The notes below the pieces were generated by a model. That model searched no databases, was not told the DNA's origin, and was given only the letters and a program-made list of their open reading frames with translations. Positions 39,605 through 48,346 of a stretch of 59,472 bases of DNA are shown piece by piece. Source of the stretch: Actinomycetota bacterium. Lineage in GTDB: Bacteria > Actinomycetota > CADDZG01 > JAHWKV01 > JAOPZY01. The position numbers and the translations under genes were made by a program. The stretch is taken from positions 1 to 59,472 of the forward strand of contig JAOPZY010000023.1 in NCBI GenBank assembly GCA_025963875.1, written 5' to 3'. The stretch's first letter is position 1. Each line of letters begins with the position of its first letter.

Positions 39605-42481
39605 TCAGCTCTTGGACGGCGAGGGCGTCGGGCTGGGCGATCCCGAGGGCGTCGGGCTGGGCGAGGCCGCTGTCTGCAGCACCTGAGCCAGGGCCGCCAG
39701 CTCCTGGCCGGCGGTGGCGAAGTCGCCCTTGCCCTCGGCCTGCTGGTAGGCCTGGAGGTGCTGCAGAGCCTGCTGGGCGAGGCTCTGGGCCGACCCGCTG
39801 GCGCCCGGGGTGGTGGTGGTGGTCCCCGGCGTGCCGGGGGTGGTGGACACCGTTCCCGTGGGCGTCGTCGATGTTCCTCCCACCAGCAGGTTGAGGGAGT
39901 CCGCCAGCGTGGTGCTGAACGCCACCTTGGTGGAGGTGGCGGTGATCACGTATTCGAGGAGCGGCACCGCGTTGGACTGTGCCTGCACGAACATCGGCTC
40001 GACGTAGAGGAGCGAGTTGGCCAGGGGGACCACGAGCAGGTTGCCGAAGTTGACGGTCGAACCCAGCTGGCCCAGCAGGGTCTTGGCGGTGGAGATGTCC
40101 TTGTTGGCGTTGATCCGGGCGTGGACCTGGCCGACACCGTCAACGAGCGCTCCGGGTGGGAAGTGGAGGTCGACGAGCTGCTGGCCCCCGACGACCGGCG
40201 ACGAGCGCGCCGCGATCAGCGAGATCATGTTCTGTTTGTTCTGCGGGTTCATCGGCAGGATGAGCTCGTAGCTTGGCTGGGTGTCGCCGGGCAGCAGCAT
40301 CAGGACGTAGTAGGGCTGGATCTCCTGGCCGTGGGCCAGCGCCGTTGTGACGTTGGGCTGGTTGGGGTCGGGTGGGATCGCCCACGCGTCGCCCTGGGCG
40401 AAGAACGTGCCCGGGTCCGTGACGTGGTACTTCTCGTACACGAACGTCTGGACGCTGAACAGGTCCTCGGGGTAACGCGCATGCTGGGCGACGGGCACCG
40501 GCATCGTGGCGGCGTCCGAGAACAGGTTCGGGAACGCCTTGACCCACGCCTGGATGATGGGATCGCTCGGGTCCCAGACGTAGAGCTTCACCGTGCCGTC
40601 GTAGGCATCGATGGTGGCTTTCACCGAGTTGCGGATGTAATTGTTGTCGCCCGAGATCGCGGTGCTGGAGGTCAGGCTGGACTGCGGGTGAGCCGCGCGG
40701 TCGCCGAAGCTGGTCTGCTCGGAGTAGGGGTACATCGCCGAGACCGTGTAGCCATCGGCGATCCACACCACCTTCCCGTTCACCACCGCCGGGTACGGGT
40801 CGGTGTCCCAGTTCATGAACGGAGCCGCCCGGCTGAGGCGATCCTGGATCTGGCGGTAGTACATGATCTTGGTGTCCTTGCCGACCAGGTTCGAGATGAG
40901 GATGTTCACGTTCTTGAACCGCCAGGCGTACATCAGCCTCGAGAAGAAGCCGGAGACGGGGACGCCGCCCTTACCCTGGTAATTGGCATAGACGTCGCCG
41001 GACGGCGTCGAGTAGTCGAGCTCCTTCTGCTTGGAATCCACCAGCGAGTAGTCGCCGATCTGTCCCTCTCCGAAGTAGATGTCCGGCTGGGTGACGTTGA
41101 GCTCGGCCACGGTGGACGTCGGCGGGATGTTCTGGACCAGGAACACGGGCTGGCCCTCGGGGGTCTTCGCGTTGGCGGGGCTGGCGACCACGCCGTAGCC
41201 GTGGGTGTAGATCAGGTGCTGGCTCTGCCAGCTCTGCCCGTTGAGGTTGGACGTGTTGAGCTCGCGGGTCGAGACGAGCACCTGCTGGATGGCCCCGCTG
41301 ATGGAATAGCGATCCGGGTTCACATCGACGAAGGAGTAGTAGGGCCGGATCTCCTGGAGGGTCTGGTACGCGGTCTGCAGGGTGGCCGGGTCCCAGAGCC
41401 GGATGTTGCTCAGCGTCGCCCCCTCCTTGGCGACCGCGTCGCCCGTGATCGTCCCCACGTCGGTATAGGGCTGTGACGTGATGCCGATGCCGTAGGCAGC
41501 CCGCGTCGCGGTGATGTTGCGCTGGATGAACAGCGCCTCCTTCTGGAGCTGGGCCGGCGCAACGACGAAGCGCTGGACCACGAACGGGTACACACCGGCC
41601 GCCAGCACCGAGGTCAGGAACCAGAGCCCCGCCCCGGCGATCGGCAGGTACCAGCCGCGGACCCGGATGTTCACCAGGAACAGGATCGCCCCGATGATGG
41701 AGATCACGACCAGCAGGCGTAGCGCCGGCAGCTCGGCGTGGATGTCGGTGTACGAGGCCCCCGTGATCTTGCCGCGGGTCGAGTACAGCAGGTTGTACTC
41801 CCCGAGCCGGTATCCCCACGCCCGAAGGAGAGCGATGAGGCCGATCAGGACCGACAGGTGCGCCTTGACCTGCGGGGTGACCCGGTCGGCTGCGGCCTGG
41901 GGACGGATCCCCCCCGTCAGGTAGTGGGCGGAGGCAACGACGAGCGTGACCACGACGAGCGCCGCGAAGGCCCAGCCGTAGAGGAACCGGTAGAAGGGCA
42001 ACCGGAAGACGTAGAAGCTGATGTCGCGGTGGAAGACCGGGTCGGTCGTGTGGAAGGGAACGCTGTGCAGGGCCAGCACGAGGCGGTCCCACAGCGGGGA
42101 GGCGCTGAGGCCGAACAGGAGGGCCAGGAACGCGCTGCCGCCGGCGGCGATCCAGCGCATGTACGGCATGGCGGCGGTGCGGTACCGGTTGAGGGGGTCG
42201 TTCGGATCCGCCGCAAGGCGGTACACCGGCATGAGCCTGGCCACGATGAACAGGTTGGCGAGGCAGAAGAGGAAGAACAGGATCCCGAGCCCCACGCCGA
42301 GCAGCACCTCGGAGCGAAGGATCGTCCAGAACACCGAGCTGAAGCGGACCTCCCGGTACCACTGCAGATCGGTGTAGAGCCGGACGATGGTCGAGATGGA
42401 GATGATGAACAGGAGGACGAGGCCCGCCACCACGAGCAGGATCCGACGGCTGCGTCGGCGCAGAGGCAACCGCTGGACCAT
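39605..42481 (-). CDS. UPF0182 (COG1615) large membrane protein
   Basis: A 958-residue protein. The N-terminal third has about seven membrane helices (LLVVAGLVLLFIISISTIV, GVGLGILFFLFCLANLFIVAR, and others). The large remainder is extracytoplasmic, with family phrases such as YTHGYGVVASPANAKTPEG, DPYPAVVNGKVVWIADGYT and FPNLFSDAATMP. A Thr/Pro/Gly-rich linker and Gln/Ala-rich helix close it. The family is nearly universal in Actinobacteria; its role is unknown, possibly envelope assembly. It is the homologue of mycobacterial Rv3193c, consistent with the YlbL and DUF2342 genes further right. Confidence 0.95.
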   Translation of the reverse strand: MVQRLPLRRRSRRILLVVAGLVLLFIISISTIVRLYTDLQWYREVRFSSVFWTILRSEVLLGVGLGILFFLFCLANLFIVARLMPVYRLAADPNDPLNRYRTAAMPYMRWIAAGGSAFLALLFGLSASPLWDRLVLALHSVPFHTTDPVFHRDISFYVFRLPFYRFLYGWAFAALVVVTLVVASAHYLTGGIRPQAAADRVTPQVKAHLSVLIGLIALLRAWGYRLGEYNLLYSTRGKITGASYTDIHAELPALRLLVVISIIGAILFLVNIRVRGWYLPIAGAGLWFLTSVLAAGVYPFVVQRFVVAPAQLQKEALFIQRNITATRAAYGIGITSQPYTDVGTITGDAVAKEGATLSNIRLWDPATLQTAYQTLQEIRPYYSFVDVNPDRYSISGAIQQVLVSTRELNTSNLNGQSWQSQHLIYTHGYGVVASPANAKTPEGQPVFLVQNIPPTSTVAELNVTQPDIYFGEGQIGDYSLVDSKQKELDYSTPSGDVYANYQGKGGVPVSGFFSRLMYAWRFKNVNILISNLVGKDTKIMYYRQIQDRLSRAAPFMNWDTDPYPAVVNGKVVWIADGYTVSAMYPYSEQTSFGDRAAHPQSSLTSSTAISGDNNYIRNSVKATIDAYDGTVKLYVWDPSDPIIQAWVKAFPNLFSDAATMPVPVAQHARYPEDLFSVQTFVYEKYHVTDPGTFFAQGDAWAIPPDPNQPNVTTALAHGQEIQPYYVLMLLPGDTQPSYELILPMNPQNKQNMISLIAARSSPVVGGQQLVDLHFPPGALVDGVGQVHARINANKDISTAKTLLGQLGSTVNFGNLLVVPLANSLLYVEPMFVQAQSNAVPLLEYVITATSTKVAFSTTLADSLNLLVGGTSTTPTGTVSTTPGTPGTTTTTPGASGSAQSLAQQALQHLQAYQQAEGKGDFATAGQELAALAQVLQTAASPSPTPSGSPSPTPSPSKS

Positions 42482-42490
42482 TGGCGCAGC

Positions 42491-43822
42491 CTACTCCCCC
42501 GCCGCGACTACGGTGCAAGTACAGCCGCCGTGCGCAGGGGGGGCCAGATGCCCGCTGGGGAAGGACACATCGATGCCGACGACACCGGCCGCCGCGTTCG
42601 CACGGCAGGTGTCGCGAGGGCAGTCGGCCTCATCGGGGGACAGCAACCAGCGCTTGCCAGGGCCGTGGGCTTCCCGCCAGGCGTCGAGGAGGCCGTGGTG
42701 GAAGGCAGCGTAGACCAGCCCCTCGCCGAGCAGCTCGGTGCGGACTCCTTTCCAGACCCGGTAGACGTCGCCCGCCCGTTCCGACACCGTCGTGGCCGTG
42801 TCGCCTGCCGCCAGTCTCGGCTCGACCATCCGGCCCAGATCGCGTCGCAGGGGGGCCACAACCTGCTTGGCAACCAGGGCGCCCACCACGTCGGGTGGCT
42901 CCCCGATCGGGATGCCACCGCCCGCAGTGCGACCGGCGATGAATGCGGGTTCCAGCGCGGGGCGCATGCCCTCGACGAAGCGCTCCACCTGCACGGCGGT
43001 GGGGAAGATGTCGTCCTCGAACGTGCCCCGCCCCCGGTGGCGACGGATGCGGTCGAGGAGATCGTTCTGGTCCTCCTGGAGCAGGCGCTTCAGGGTGCGC
43101 CCTGCCAGCAGCGGCGCGTCGGCGAGGGCCTCGGCCCGGGCAACGAACGCCGGCTCGCGGGCAGCGGCAGCTGGCTCGCTCCCGAACTCGAGGGCCGGCT
43201 CGCCCAACGGCAGTTGCGGCTCAAGGGGTACGACGACGGCGAGGACCACCTCGGCGGACTCTTCTTCCAGAGACTCCTCATCCCCCGCAGGCTCGGCCTC
43301 CCCAACCTGGGGCTCGGGCACTCTCTTATCCGGCTTATCCGGCGCCTTGAGGGGCGCCTCGGGCACCACCTCGAGGGGTGGCTCTGCCGGCTCACCTACC
43401 TCGATCAGCACCGGCACCGGGTCCGCTTCGGGCGGTGCTCCAAAGCCCTTCGCAGGCGACGCCGGCTCGGGCGCCTCCACCGGCGTGCGCAACCGCAGGA
43501 TGATCTCCTCGAGCCTGCGGTGCACGTCCTCGATCTGGTTGGCGAGGATGGTCCGCGCCTCCCGGAAGCGCCGAAGCTCCTCCTCCGCGGCCCGCCGCTG
43601 CGATGCGGCTGCCAGCGCCAGCTCGTTGGCCTGGACCCGCGCCTCGGCGACGATGCCGGCTGCGTCGCGGCGTGCCTGCTCCCGGATGCCGCGGCCGGCC
43701 TCCTCTGCGGCAGTGAGGACCTTGGAGGTCTGCTCGCCGAGCTGGCGGAAGAAGGCTGCGGCGTCCTCGGCGGGACCTGCGGAGGGTTGGGCCTCGGGGG
43801 CCCGGGGTTCAGCGGCGTCCAT
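42491..43822 (-). CDS. Coiled-coil (DivIVA-like) protein with MuF-like C-terminal domain
   Basis: A 443-residue protein. Residues about 15-115 form a DivIVA/Wag31-like coiled coil (AAAFFRQLGEQTSKVLTAAEE, AARRDAAGIVAEARVQ-type heptads, LRRFREARTILANQIEDVHRR). A Pro/Glu-rich linker (120-250) follows. The C-terminal 200 residues resemble phage MuF/minor-head domains: RVWKGVRTELLGEGLVYAAFHHG, W...SPDEADCPRDTC, then FPSGHLAPPAHGGCTCTVV with the terminal P-P-H-x-x-C-x-C. The C-terminal Cys/His set could bind zinc. The linker carries the palindrome-encoded PEAPLKAPDK. The fusion is unusual; a phage-derived domain fixed on a chromosomal scaffold protein is an inference. Confidence 0.7.
   Translation of the reverse strand: MDAAEPRAPEAQPSAGPAEDAAAFFRQLGEQTSKVLTAAEEAGRGIREQARRDAAGIVAEARVQANELALAAASQRRAAEEELRRFREARTILANQIEDVHRRLEEIILRLRTPVEAPEPASPAKGFGAPPEADPVPVLIEVGEPAEPPLEVVPEAPLKAPDKPDKRVPEPQVGEAEPAGDEESLEEESAEVVLAVVVPLEPQLPLGEPALEFGSEPAAAAREPAFVARAEALADAPLLAGRTLKRLLQEDQNDLLDRIRRHRGRGTFEDDIFPTAVQVERFVEGMRPALEPAFIAGRTAGGGIPIGEPPDVVGALVAKQVVAPLRRDLGRMVEPRLAAGDTATTVSERAGDVYRVWKGVRTELLGEGLVYAAFHHGLLDAWREAHGPGKRWLLSPDEADCPRDTCRANAAAGVVGIDVSFPSGHLAPPAHGGCTCTVVAAGE
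43339..43363 (+). repeat. GGCGCC-TTGAGG-GGCGCC palindrome inside the DivIVA/MuF-like gene
   Basis: All 25 bases are identical to 13721-13745 in the serpin gene and are read in the same frame and strand. Here the element lies in the disordered linker and is followed by a short repeat encoding DKPDK. Confidence 0.75.
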
Positions 43823-43865
43823 CTGCCGAAGCGTACCCGACGGCGTCCCCGGGTCCCCGTCTTTC

Positions 43866-43955
43866 CGCCCGAAATCGCCCGAAACCGCCTGAAATCGGGC
43901 CCGATGGAAGTTTGGTGACTTTTCGTTGGCTGCGAACAAAAATCCTCCGAACTTC
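43866..43955. repeat. Three 10-bp direct repeats followed by a nested palindrome
   Basis: Three copies of a decamer close to CGCCCGAAAT run from about 43867 to 43896. They are followed by imperfect arms GAAGTTTGG/CCGAACTTC (43907-43915, 43947-43955, one T-G) around CTTTT and an inner TTCG/CGAA stem. The whole lies between the FecR-like gene end and the DivIVA/MuF-like gene start, both on the minus strand. The decamers are spaced one helical turn and could bind a protein near the DivIVA/MuF promoter. Confidence 0.55.
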
Positions 43956-43999
43956 GCGCGTGTCGATGTGGAGCCGCCGCCGTTCCGGGAATCGGGGCG

Positions 44000-45184
44000 C
44001 TAGCCCTTGGCCGCAGGAGTGGGCGACGCCGTGGGCGAAGGGGGCAGGAGCAGGTTGAGGATCCGGTTCAGCAGCGTCGTGACAGGGTCGATCACCTGGT
44101 TGAGCACCCCTGTGGAGGTTGGCGTCGGCGTGGGAGACGGCGTCCCCAGCGGAACGGGTGCCGCCGAGGCTCTGGGCGCGGGGCCGGCCGCGATCACGGG
44201 CGGCTTGGTGGTGACCGGGATCGGGACGAGGCCGGGAGTGGGGTTCGTGACCGTGATACCGACCTTGCGGATGGCAGCGAGCAGGCCGGCGAACACCTCC
44301 TGCGCGGGCACGTGGTACTCCACGGCCAGGAGCCCCCAGCTCTCCCCCGCCAGCCACAGGCCCATGATCTGGTCGAAGGTGGCCTGAGGAGGGTCCCGGC
44401 GGGATGTCGCAGCGGCGAGCACGAGGCCGATCAGCACGTCGGAACGGGGCCGGGAGAGGAAGGGCTCGACATGGGCCAGCGCCACCGGATCGGCAATGAC
44501 GAGCCGGAAGAAGTCGCGGCCGGTGGCGTTCCCGAGCTGCGCATCCAGGCCACCACCGAAGCTGGCAAGCCGGGCATCGAGATCGATGGCGTCGCCCAGG
44601 TAGCGGTGGTCCCACACGTCTCCCCCCGCCAGGATCTCCAGCGGTCGCGGCGCTGTCATCGAGGTACCGGACACCGACGCCGCCTCCCGGAACGCCGGCA
44701 CCGAGAGCGTGGCGCCGGGCCCGGACATGCTCACCAGACCGGCGAAGACGCCGACCCCGGCCGTGGCGCTCGACGTCACGCGGAACGTCCCCGACGCCGA
44801 GGAGACGGTGAGGCCGTGGGTCTCGATCTGGCCCTTTGCGGTGAGGTCCCCGAGGGCGGCGCCCCTCACCAGCTGGATGCGGTCTGCTCCGGTGATCGAT
44901 GCCTCACCTTCGGCGAGCTCGAATGTCCGCCCGCTGCCGAGGTGCAGGACCGCCAGCGAGTTCGGGTCGACGGTGACGTGGTAGCCCACCCCGATCGCCG
45001 CCGCACCCGTGACCTTCTCGGTCCTTCCACCGGCGGAGATCGTGGCACTGCCCTGGCTCATCTGGAGCGTCATCGATGGTGGCGACGAGCTCTTGGCGTG
45101 CGTGCAGGCCGATGTGGCCAGCGTGAGAACCCCCGCAGCCGCGCAGACCTGGACCCACCGGGGCGCTCCCCGGCGTCGCGTCAT
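44000..45184 (-). CDS. FecR-domain lipoprotein
   Basis: A 394-residue protein with a lipobox LATSAC (Cys about 27). The FecR-like beta domain follows: GSATISAGGRTEKVTGAAAIGVGYHVTVDPNSLAVLHLGSGRTFELAEGEASI, then VSSASGTFRV. The central alpha region (FFRLVIADPVALAHVEPFL, ATFDQIMGLWLAGESWGLLAVEYHV) is followed by a Pro/Thr-rich tail. FecR domains usually sense or scaffold at the envelope. The gene begins 8 bp after the stop of the large histidine kinase, so the lipoprotein may be its partner. An earlier GTG start is possible. Confidence 0.8.
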   Translation of the reverse strand: MTRRRGAPRWVQVCAAAGVLTLATSACTHAKSSSPPSMTLQMSQGSATISAGGRTEKVTGAAAIGVGYHVTVDPNSLAVLHLGSGRTFELAEGEASITGADRIQLVRGAALGDLTAKGQIETHGLTVSSASGTFRVTSSATAGVGVFAGLVSMSGPGATLSVPAFREAASVSGTSMTAPRPLEILAGGDVWDHRYLGDAIDLDARLASFGGGLDAQLGNATGRDFFRLVIADPVALAHVEPFLSRPRSDVLIGLVLAAATSRRDPPQATFDQIMGLWLAGESWGLLAVEYHVPAQEVFAGLLAAIRKVGITVTNPTPGLVPIPVTTKPPVIAAGPAPRASAAPVPLGTPSPTPTPTSTGVLNQVIDPVTTLLNRILNLLLPPSPTASPTPAAKG

Positions 45185-45192
45185 CCGACCCA

Positions 45193-48100
45193 CTATCGAT
45201 CTCCCTGCCACTCGGGCGGCGGCTTGCGCGCGCCCCGACCTCTCCGCCGGAGTGGGATGACCGGTATTGGTGCGGTTTCGCTGTGGACGGACCGCAGGCC
45301 GCCGAAGTCCCCCGAGCGCTGCATCGGGATGAACAGGGAGAACCTCGATCCCTCCCCCGGCGAGCTCTCGACCTGCAGCTCCCCGTCATGGGCCTCGATG
45401 ATGCGGCGGACGTAGCCGAGCCCCAGGCCCAACCCACCGAAGGCACGCGTCTCGGAGGCGTCCACCTGGACGAAGTCCTGGAAGATCTGGCTCATCTGCT
45501 CGGCGGTGATGCCGATGCCGTGGTCGGTGACCGACACCCGCACCCGATTGGGCCGCTCGGCGTCGATCTCGCCATGGATGGCGATGGGGCCGCCGTCGGG
45601 GCTGAACTTGACGGCGTTGTCGATGAGCTCGTCGATGGCCCTCGGCAGCAGCCGCGGGTCGCCGGCCACCGACGGGAGTGACTCGAACCCGGTGCGCTCG
45701 AAGAAGTGCTTGGGAGCGGACTCCTCCCACTTGGTGACCAGGTCCGCCGTGGCCCGGTCGAGGTTGAACGGCCCGGTGCGGACCATGAGCCTGCCGGCCT
45801 GCATGGCGGAGAAGTCGACGAGCATGTCGACGATGCGCTCCATGCGCTCCGTGGACGCCACGATCACATTGAGGAACGAGATCGCCTTGGCCCTCGGCAC
45901 GACCTTGCGACGGAGCAGGTCGGCGTAGCCCTTGATCGGGGTCAACGGGGTGCGAAGCTCGTGCGAGATGTTGGAGAGGAACTCCGTCTTCATCGTCTCG
46001 ACCTCCAACTCAGACGTGAGGTCACGTACCACCGCGACGGCGCCGGCGACGGTCCCGTCGTCGTCCGTGATGGGGGCGGAGGTGACGGCAACGGGTATGC
46101 CCTGCGCGGCAGCAGTGGGGTTGCCGGCGATGAACCCGGCCGCTGATCCCCCCGCCATGCGGTAGACAGGAAGCTCGACGTGCTCACCGGACGAGTCCAC
46201 GACCGCGAGTACCCGTTCGACCTTTCGGTCCCGTGCCCAGTCCGCAGTCACACCGGTGATGCGCTCGGCCTCCCGGTTGATGGTCACGATGCGACCCGTC
46301 CGGTCCACCGCGATCAGGCCGTCGGTCATCGACTGCAGGATCGTCTCCAGTTCGCCGCGGAGCCGGATCTCCTGAAGGGTCGCCTCCCGTAGGTCGGCGG
46401 CCTGGGTTTCGAGGGACGTCGTCATCTGGTTGAAGGCCTCGCCGAGCATCCCCACCTCGTCGGCCTCGCCCACGGGCACACGGGCCTTGAGGTCACCGCC
46501 GCGCACCTGCTCGGCAGCGTACGTGAGTTCACGGATGGGCCGGGTGATGCGGGAGCCGGAGACCGACGCCGCCCCCACCGCGAACAGGGTTGCGGCGAGG
46601 GCGCCGAGGAAGATCGTCTTCGCCACCTGCTCCTGGGTCGCCCCCAGCGTCTGCTCCTGGGAGATCATGACCGCCCCTACTCGCTTCCCATCGGAGCGAA
46701 GGAGGGGACCGGTTACGACGTAGTACGGCTTCGAGCCGACCGTCGCCTCCTTCTTCACGACGCCCCCCTGCTGGATGGCGCGCACGAGGATGTCCGACTG
46801 CTGGTCCTGCAGGAGCTTGTCCGCCCCGCGGTCAAGGCTGGATCCGAGCAGCTCGCCGTTCGCCCCGATCACCGTGACCGGGACCTTGCCCGGGAGCGGA
46901 AAGGACTCGAGGAAGCTCCTGTTCACAATCCTGCCGGCAACCACGGCCCCGATGACCGGGGAGGACGAGTCCCCGGACCTCACGGGGACGGCGCCCATCA
47001 CCACCAGCTTGCTCCTGCTCGCTCCGATGTCGTCGACCGAGGCGGTCGGCACTCCCTGCAGAGCCCAGCGGGCCTCGGGACTGCCTGCGATAACGAGGCT
47101 CTCCAGGTCGTCGATGCTCTGGCCGTTGCCATCTCCTACCTTCGACGTGAGAATCGTGCCGCCGCACTGAGGCTGGCCTTGGCATGTGGCCTGGGGAGTC
47201 AGGGCAAAGACGAAATCGACCCCCACGGTGCTGGTTGGCTGCTGGCCGAAAAGATTGTGGAAGATCAGGTCCACGGGGGCTTTGGCGTTGGTTGCTATGA
47301 ATGGCTTGGTCACGAGCCCCATGAGCCCTGCGACCGTCTGCATGCTGTTCGCCTGCTCGGCGAAGCGGGTCCCCTCGAACCCGACCTGGGCGGCTTCCGT
47401 CCGGAATGCATCGTCCCGGACGTTGATCGCGAAGGCGTTGGTGACGGTGGCCGAGATCAGCGCGATGACGATGATGAGCAGGAGCACCAGCGACGCCACG
47501 ATGCGTGCCTGGACAGACACGCGGAACGCCCGCCACAGCCAGAACCCGAGGGCGAGCCCAGCGAGGAGGTGCAGCCCGTGGCCGAGCACCCACGTGGCAT
47601 CCACGGTGTTCGAAGACCCGGAGCGCGCGAGAAAGACCTCGGAAGCCCCGAGCAGCCCGAGGGCGAGGGCCAGACGGCGAGCGCCGTCGAGGCGGCTCCG
47701 CAGGGCGAACAGGGCGGCCATCAGGGCAAGGACCGCAGGCCCGGCGGTCCGTGTCGCCGTGGTCAGGGTCATCGCCCAGAATCGGCCGCCCTTGCCCTCA
47801 CGGGATCCCTCAAGGGGGCCCTCACGGGAGCCTGGGGAGGGGCCCTCGGGGGGCGTCCATCCGGGGGGCGTCCATCCGGAGAACGGGGCCGGCTGCCCCG
47901 CTGCCGGGCTCTGCCGCAGGTGCGGCCTTCGGAGGCCCGGCTCGACCGGAAGGGGGTCCACCGGGACGAGCAGGGAGATGAGCAACAGGAAGTAGGCGAT
48001 CGTCCGCAGAGCCAGGACCCCGGTCAGGGAGTCGGCCTGGACGAACTGGGCTCCGTGGAGCGTCTCCGCCACGCCCAGGAAAGCCCAGCCGGCCCCGAAC

Positions 48101-48225
48101 ACGAATCGTGCCCATCCCCGGGGGGCCCACTCCGGACGGGAGACGGCGAGCCAGACGCACGCGAATGCGCCGACGGCCATCATGAAGGTGGCGACGAAGT
48201 GAAGGGGAGCGGCGAAGGCGCTCAT
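45193..48225 (-). CDS. Large membrane sensor histidine kinase (1010 aa)
   Basis: Domains in order: a cluster of N-terminal helices (1-90, then about 150-270); an extracytoplasmic cache-like sensor (about 285-540, ending GPLLRSDGKRVGAVMISQEQ); a TM helix; HAMP (ITRPIRELTYAAEQVRGGDLKARVPVG); PAS (GLIAVDRTGRIVTINREAERITG); HisKA with the phospho-His in SNISHELRTPLTPIKGYADLL (about 750); and HATPase (IDELIDNAVKFSPDG, DHGIGI, GGLGLGLGYVRR). A Pro/Gly-rich insert near residues 105-145 contains two small tandem repeats (GWTPP twice, GSREG twice). No response regulator is adjacent; the next gene is a FecR lipoprotein. Confidence 0.93.
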   Translation of the reverse strand: MSAFAAPLHFVATFMMAVGAFACVWLAVSRPEWAPRGWARFVFGAGWAFLGVAETLHGAQFVQADSLTGVLALRTIAYFLLLISLLVPVDPLPVEPGLRRPHLRQSPAAGQPAPFSGWTPPGWTPPEGPSPGSREGPLEGSREGKGGRFWAMTLTTATRTAGPAVLALMAALFALRSRLDGARRLALALGLLGASEVFLARSGSSNTVDATWVLGHGLHLLAGLALGFWLWRAFRVSVQARIVASLVLLLIIVIALISATVTNAFAINVRDDAFRTEAAQVGFEGTRFAEQANSMQTVAGLMGLVTKPFIATNAKAPVDLIFHNLFGQQPTSTVGVDFVFALTPQATCQGQPQCGGTILTSKVGDGNGQSIDDLESLVIAGSPEARWALQGVPTASVDDIGASRSKLVVMGAVPVRSGDSSSPVIGAVVAGRIVNRSFLESFPLPGKVPVTVIGANGELLGSSLDRGADKLLQDQQSDILVRAIQQGGVVKKEATVGSKPYYVVTGPLLRSDGKRVGAVMISQEQTLGATQEQVAKTIFLGALAATLFAVGAASVSGSRITRPIRELTYAAEQVRGGDLKARVPVGEADEVGMLGEAFNQMTTSLETQAADLREATLQEIRLRGELETILQSMTDGLIAVDRTGRIVTINREAERITGVTADWARDRKVERVLAVVDSSGEHVELPVYRMAGGSAAGFIAGNPTAAAQGIPVAVTSAPITDDDGTVAGAVAVVRDLTSELEVETMKTEFLSNISHELRTPLTPIKGYADLLRRKVVPRAKAISFLNVIVASTERMERIVDMLVDFSAMQAGRLMVRTGPFNLDRATADLVTKWEESAPKHFFERTGFESLPSVAGDPRLLPRAIDELIDNAVKFSPDGGPIAIHGEIDAERPNRVRVSVTDHGIGITAEQMSQIFQDFVQVDASETRAFGGLGLGLGYVRRIIEAHDGELQVESSPGEGSRFSLFIPMQRSGDFGGLRSVHSETAPIPVIPLRRRGRGARKPPPEWQGDR

Positions 48226-48346
48226 GGCGTCAGCGTACGACGTGGTGGGGCGCCATCCTCCGCAATTCCGGCGATTCCGGTGCTTCGGGCCCCCGCTGCC
48301 CCGGCTGCCCCCGCTGCCCTCGGTACGCTCGCTGCCCTTGGCGCCC

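Noticed and set aside
42491..43822. A prophage remnant marked by the MuF-like domain
   Set aside because: No terminase, portal, capsid, integrase or attachment repeats are nearby, and the N-terminus is not phage-like.
47820..47880. A minisatellite in the large kinase gene
   Set aside because: Only two 15-bp copies (encoding GWTPP twice) and a short GSREG pair are present; too small to treat as more than local slippage.
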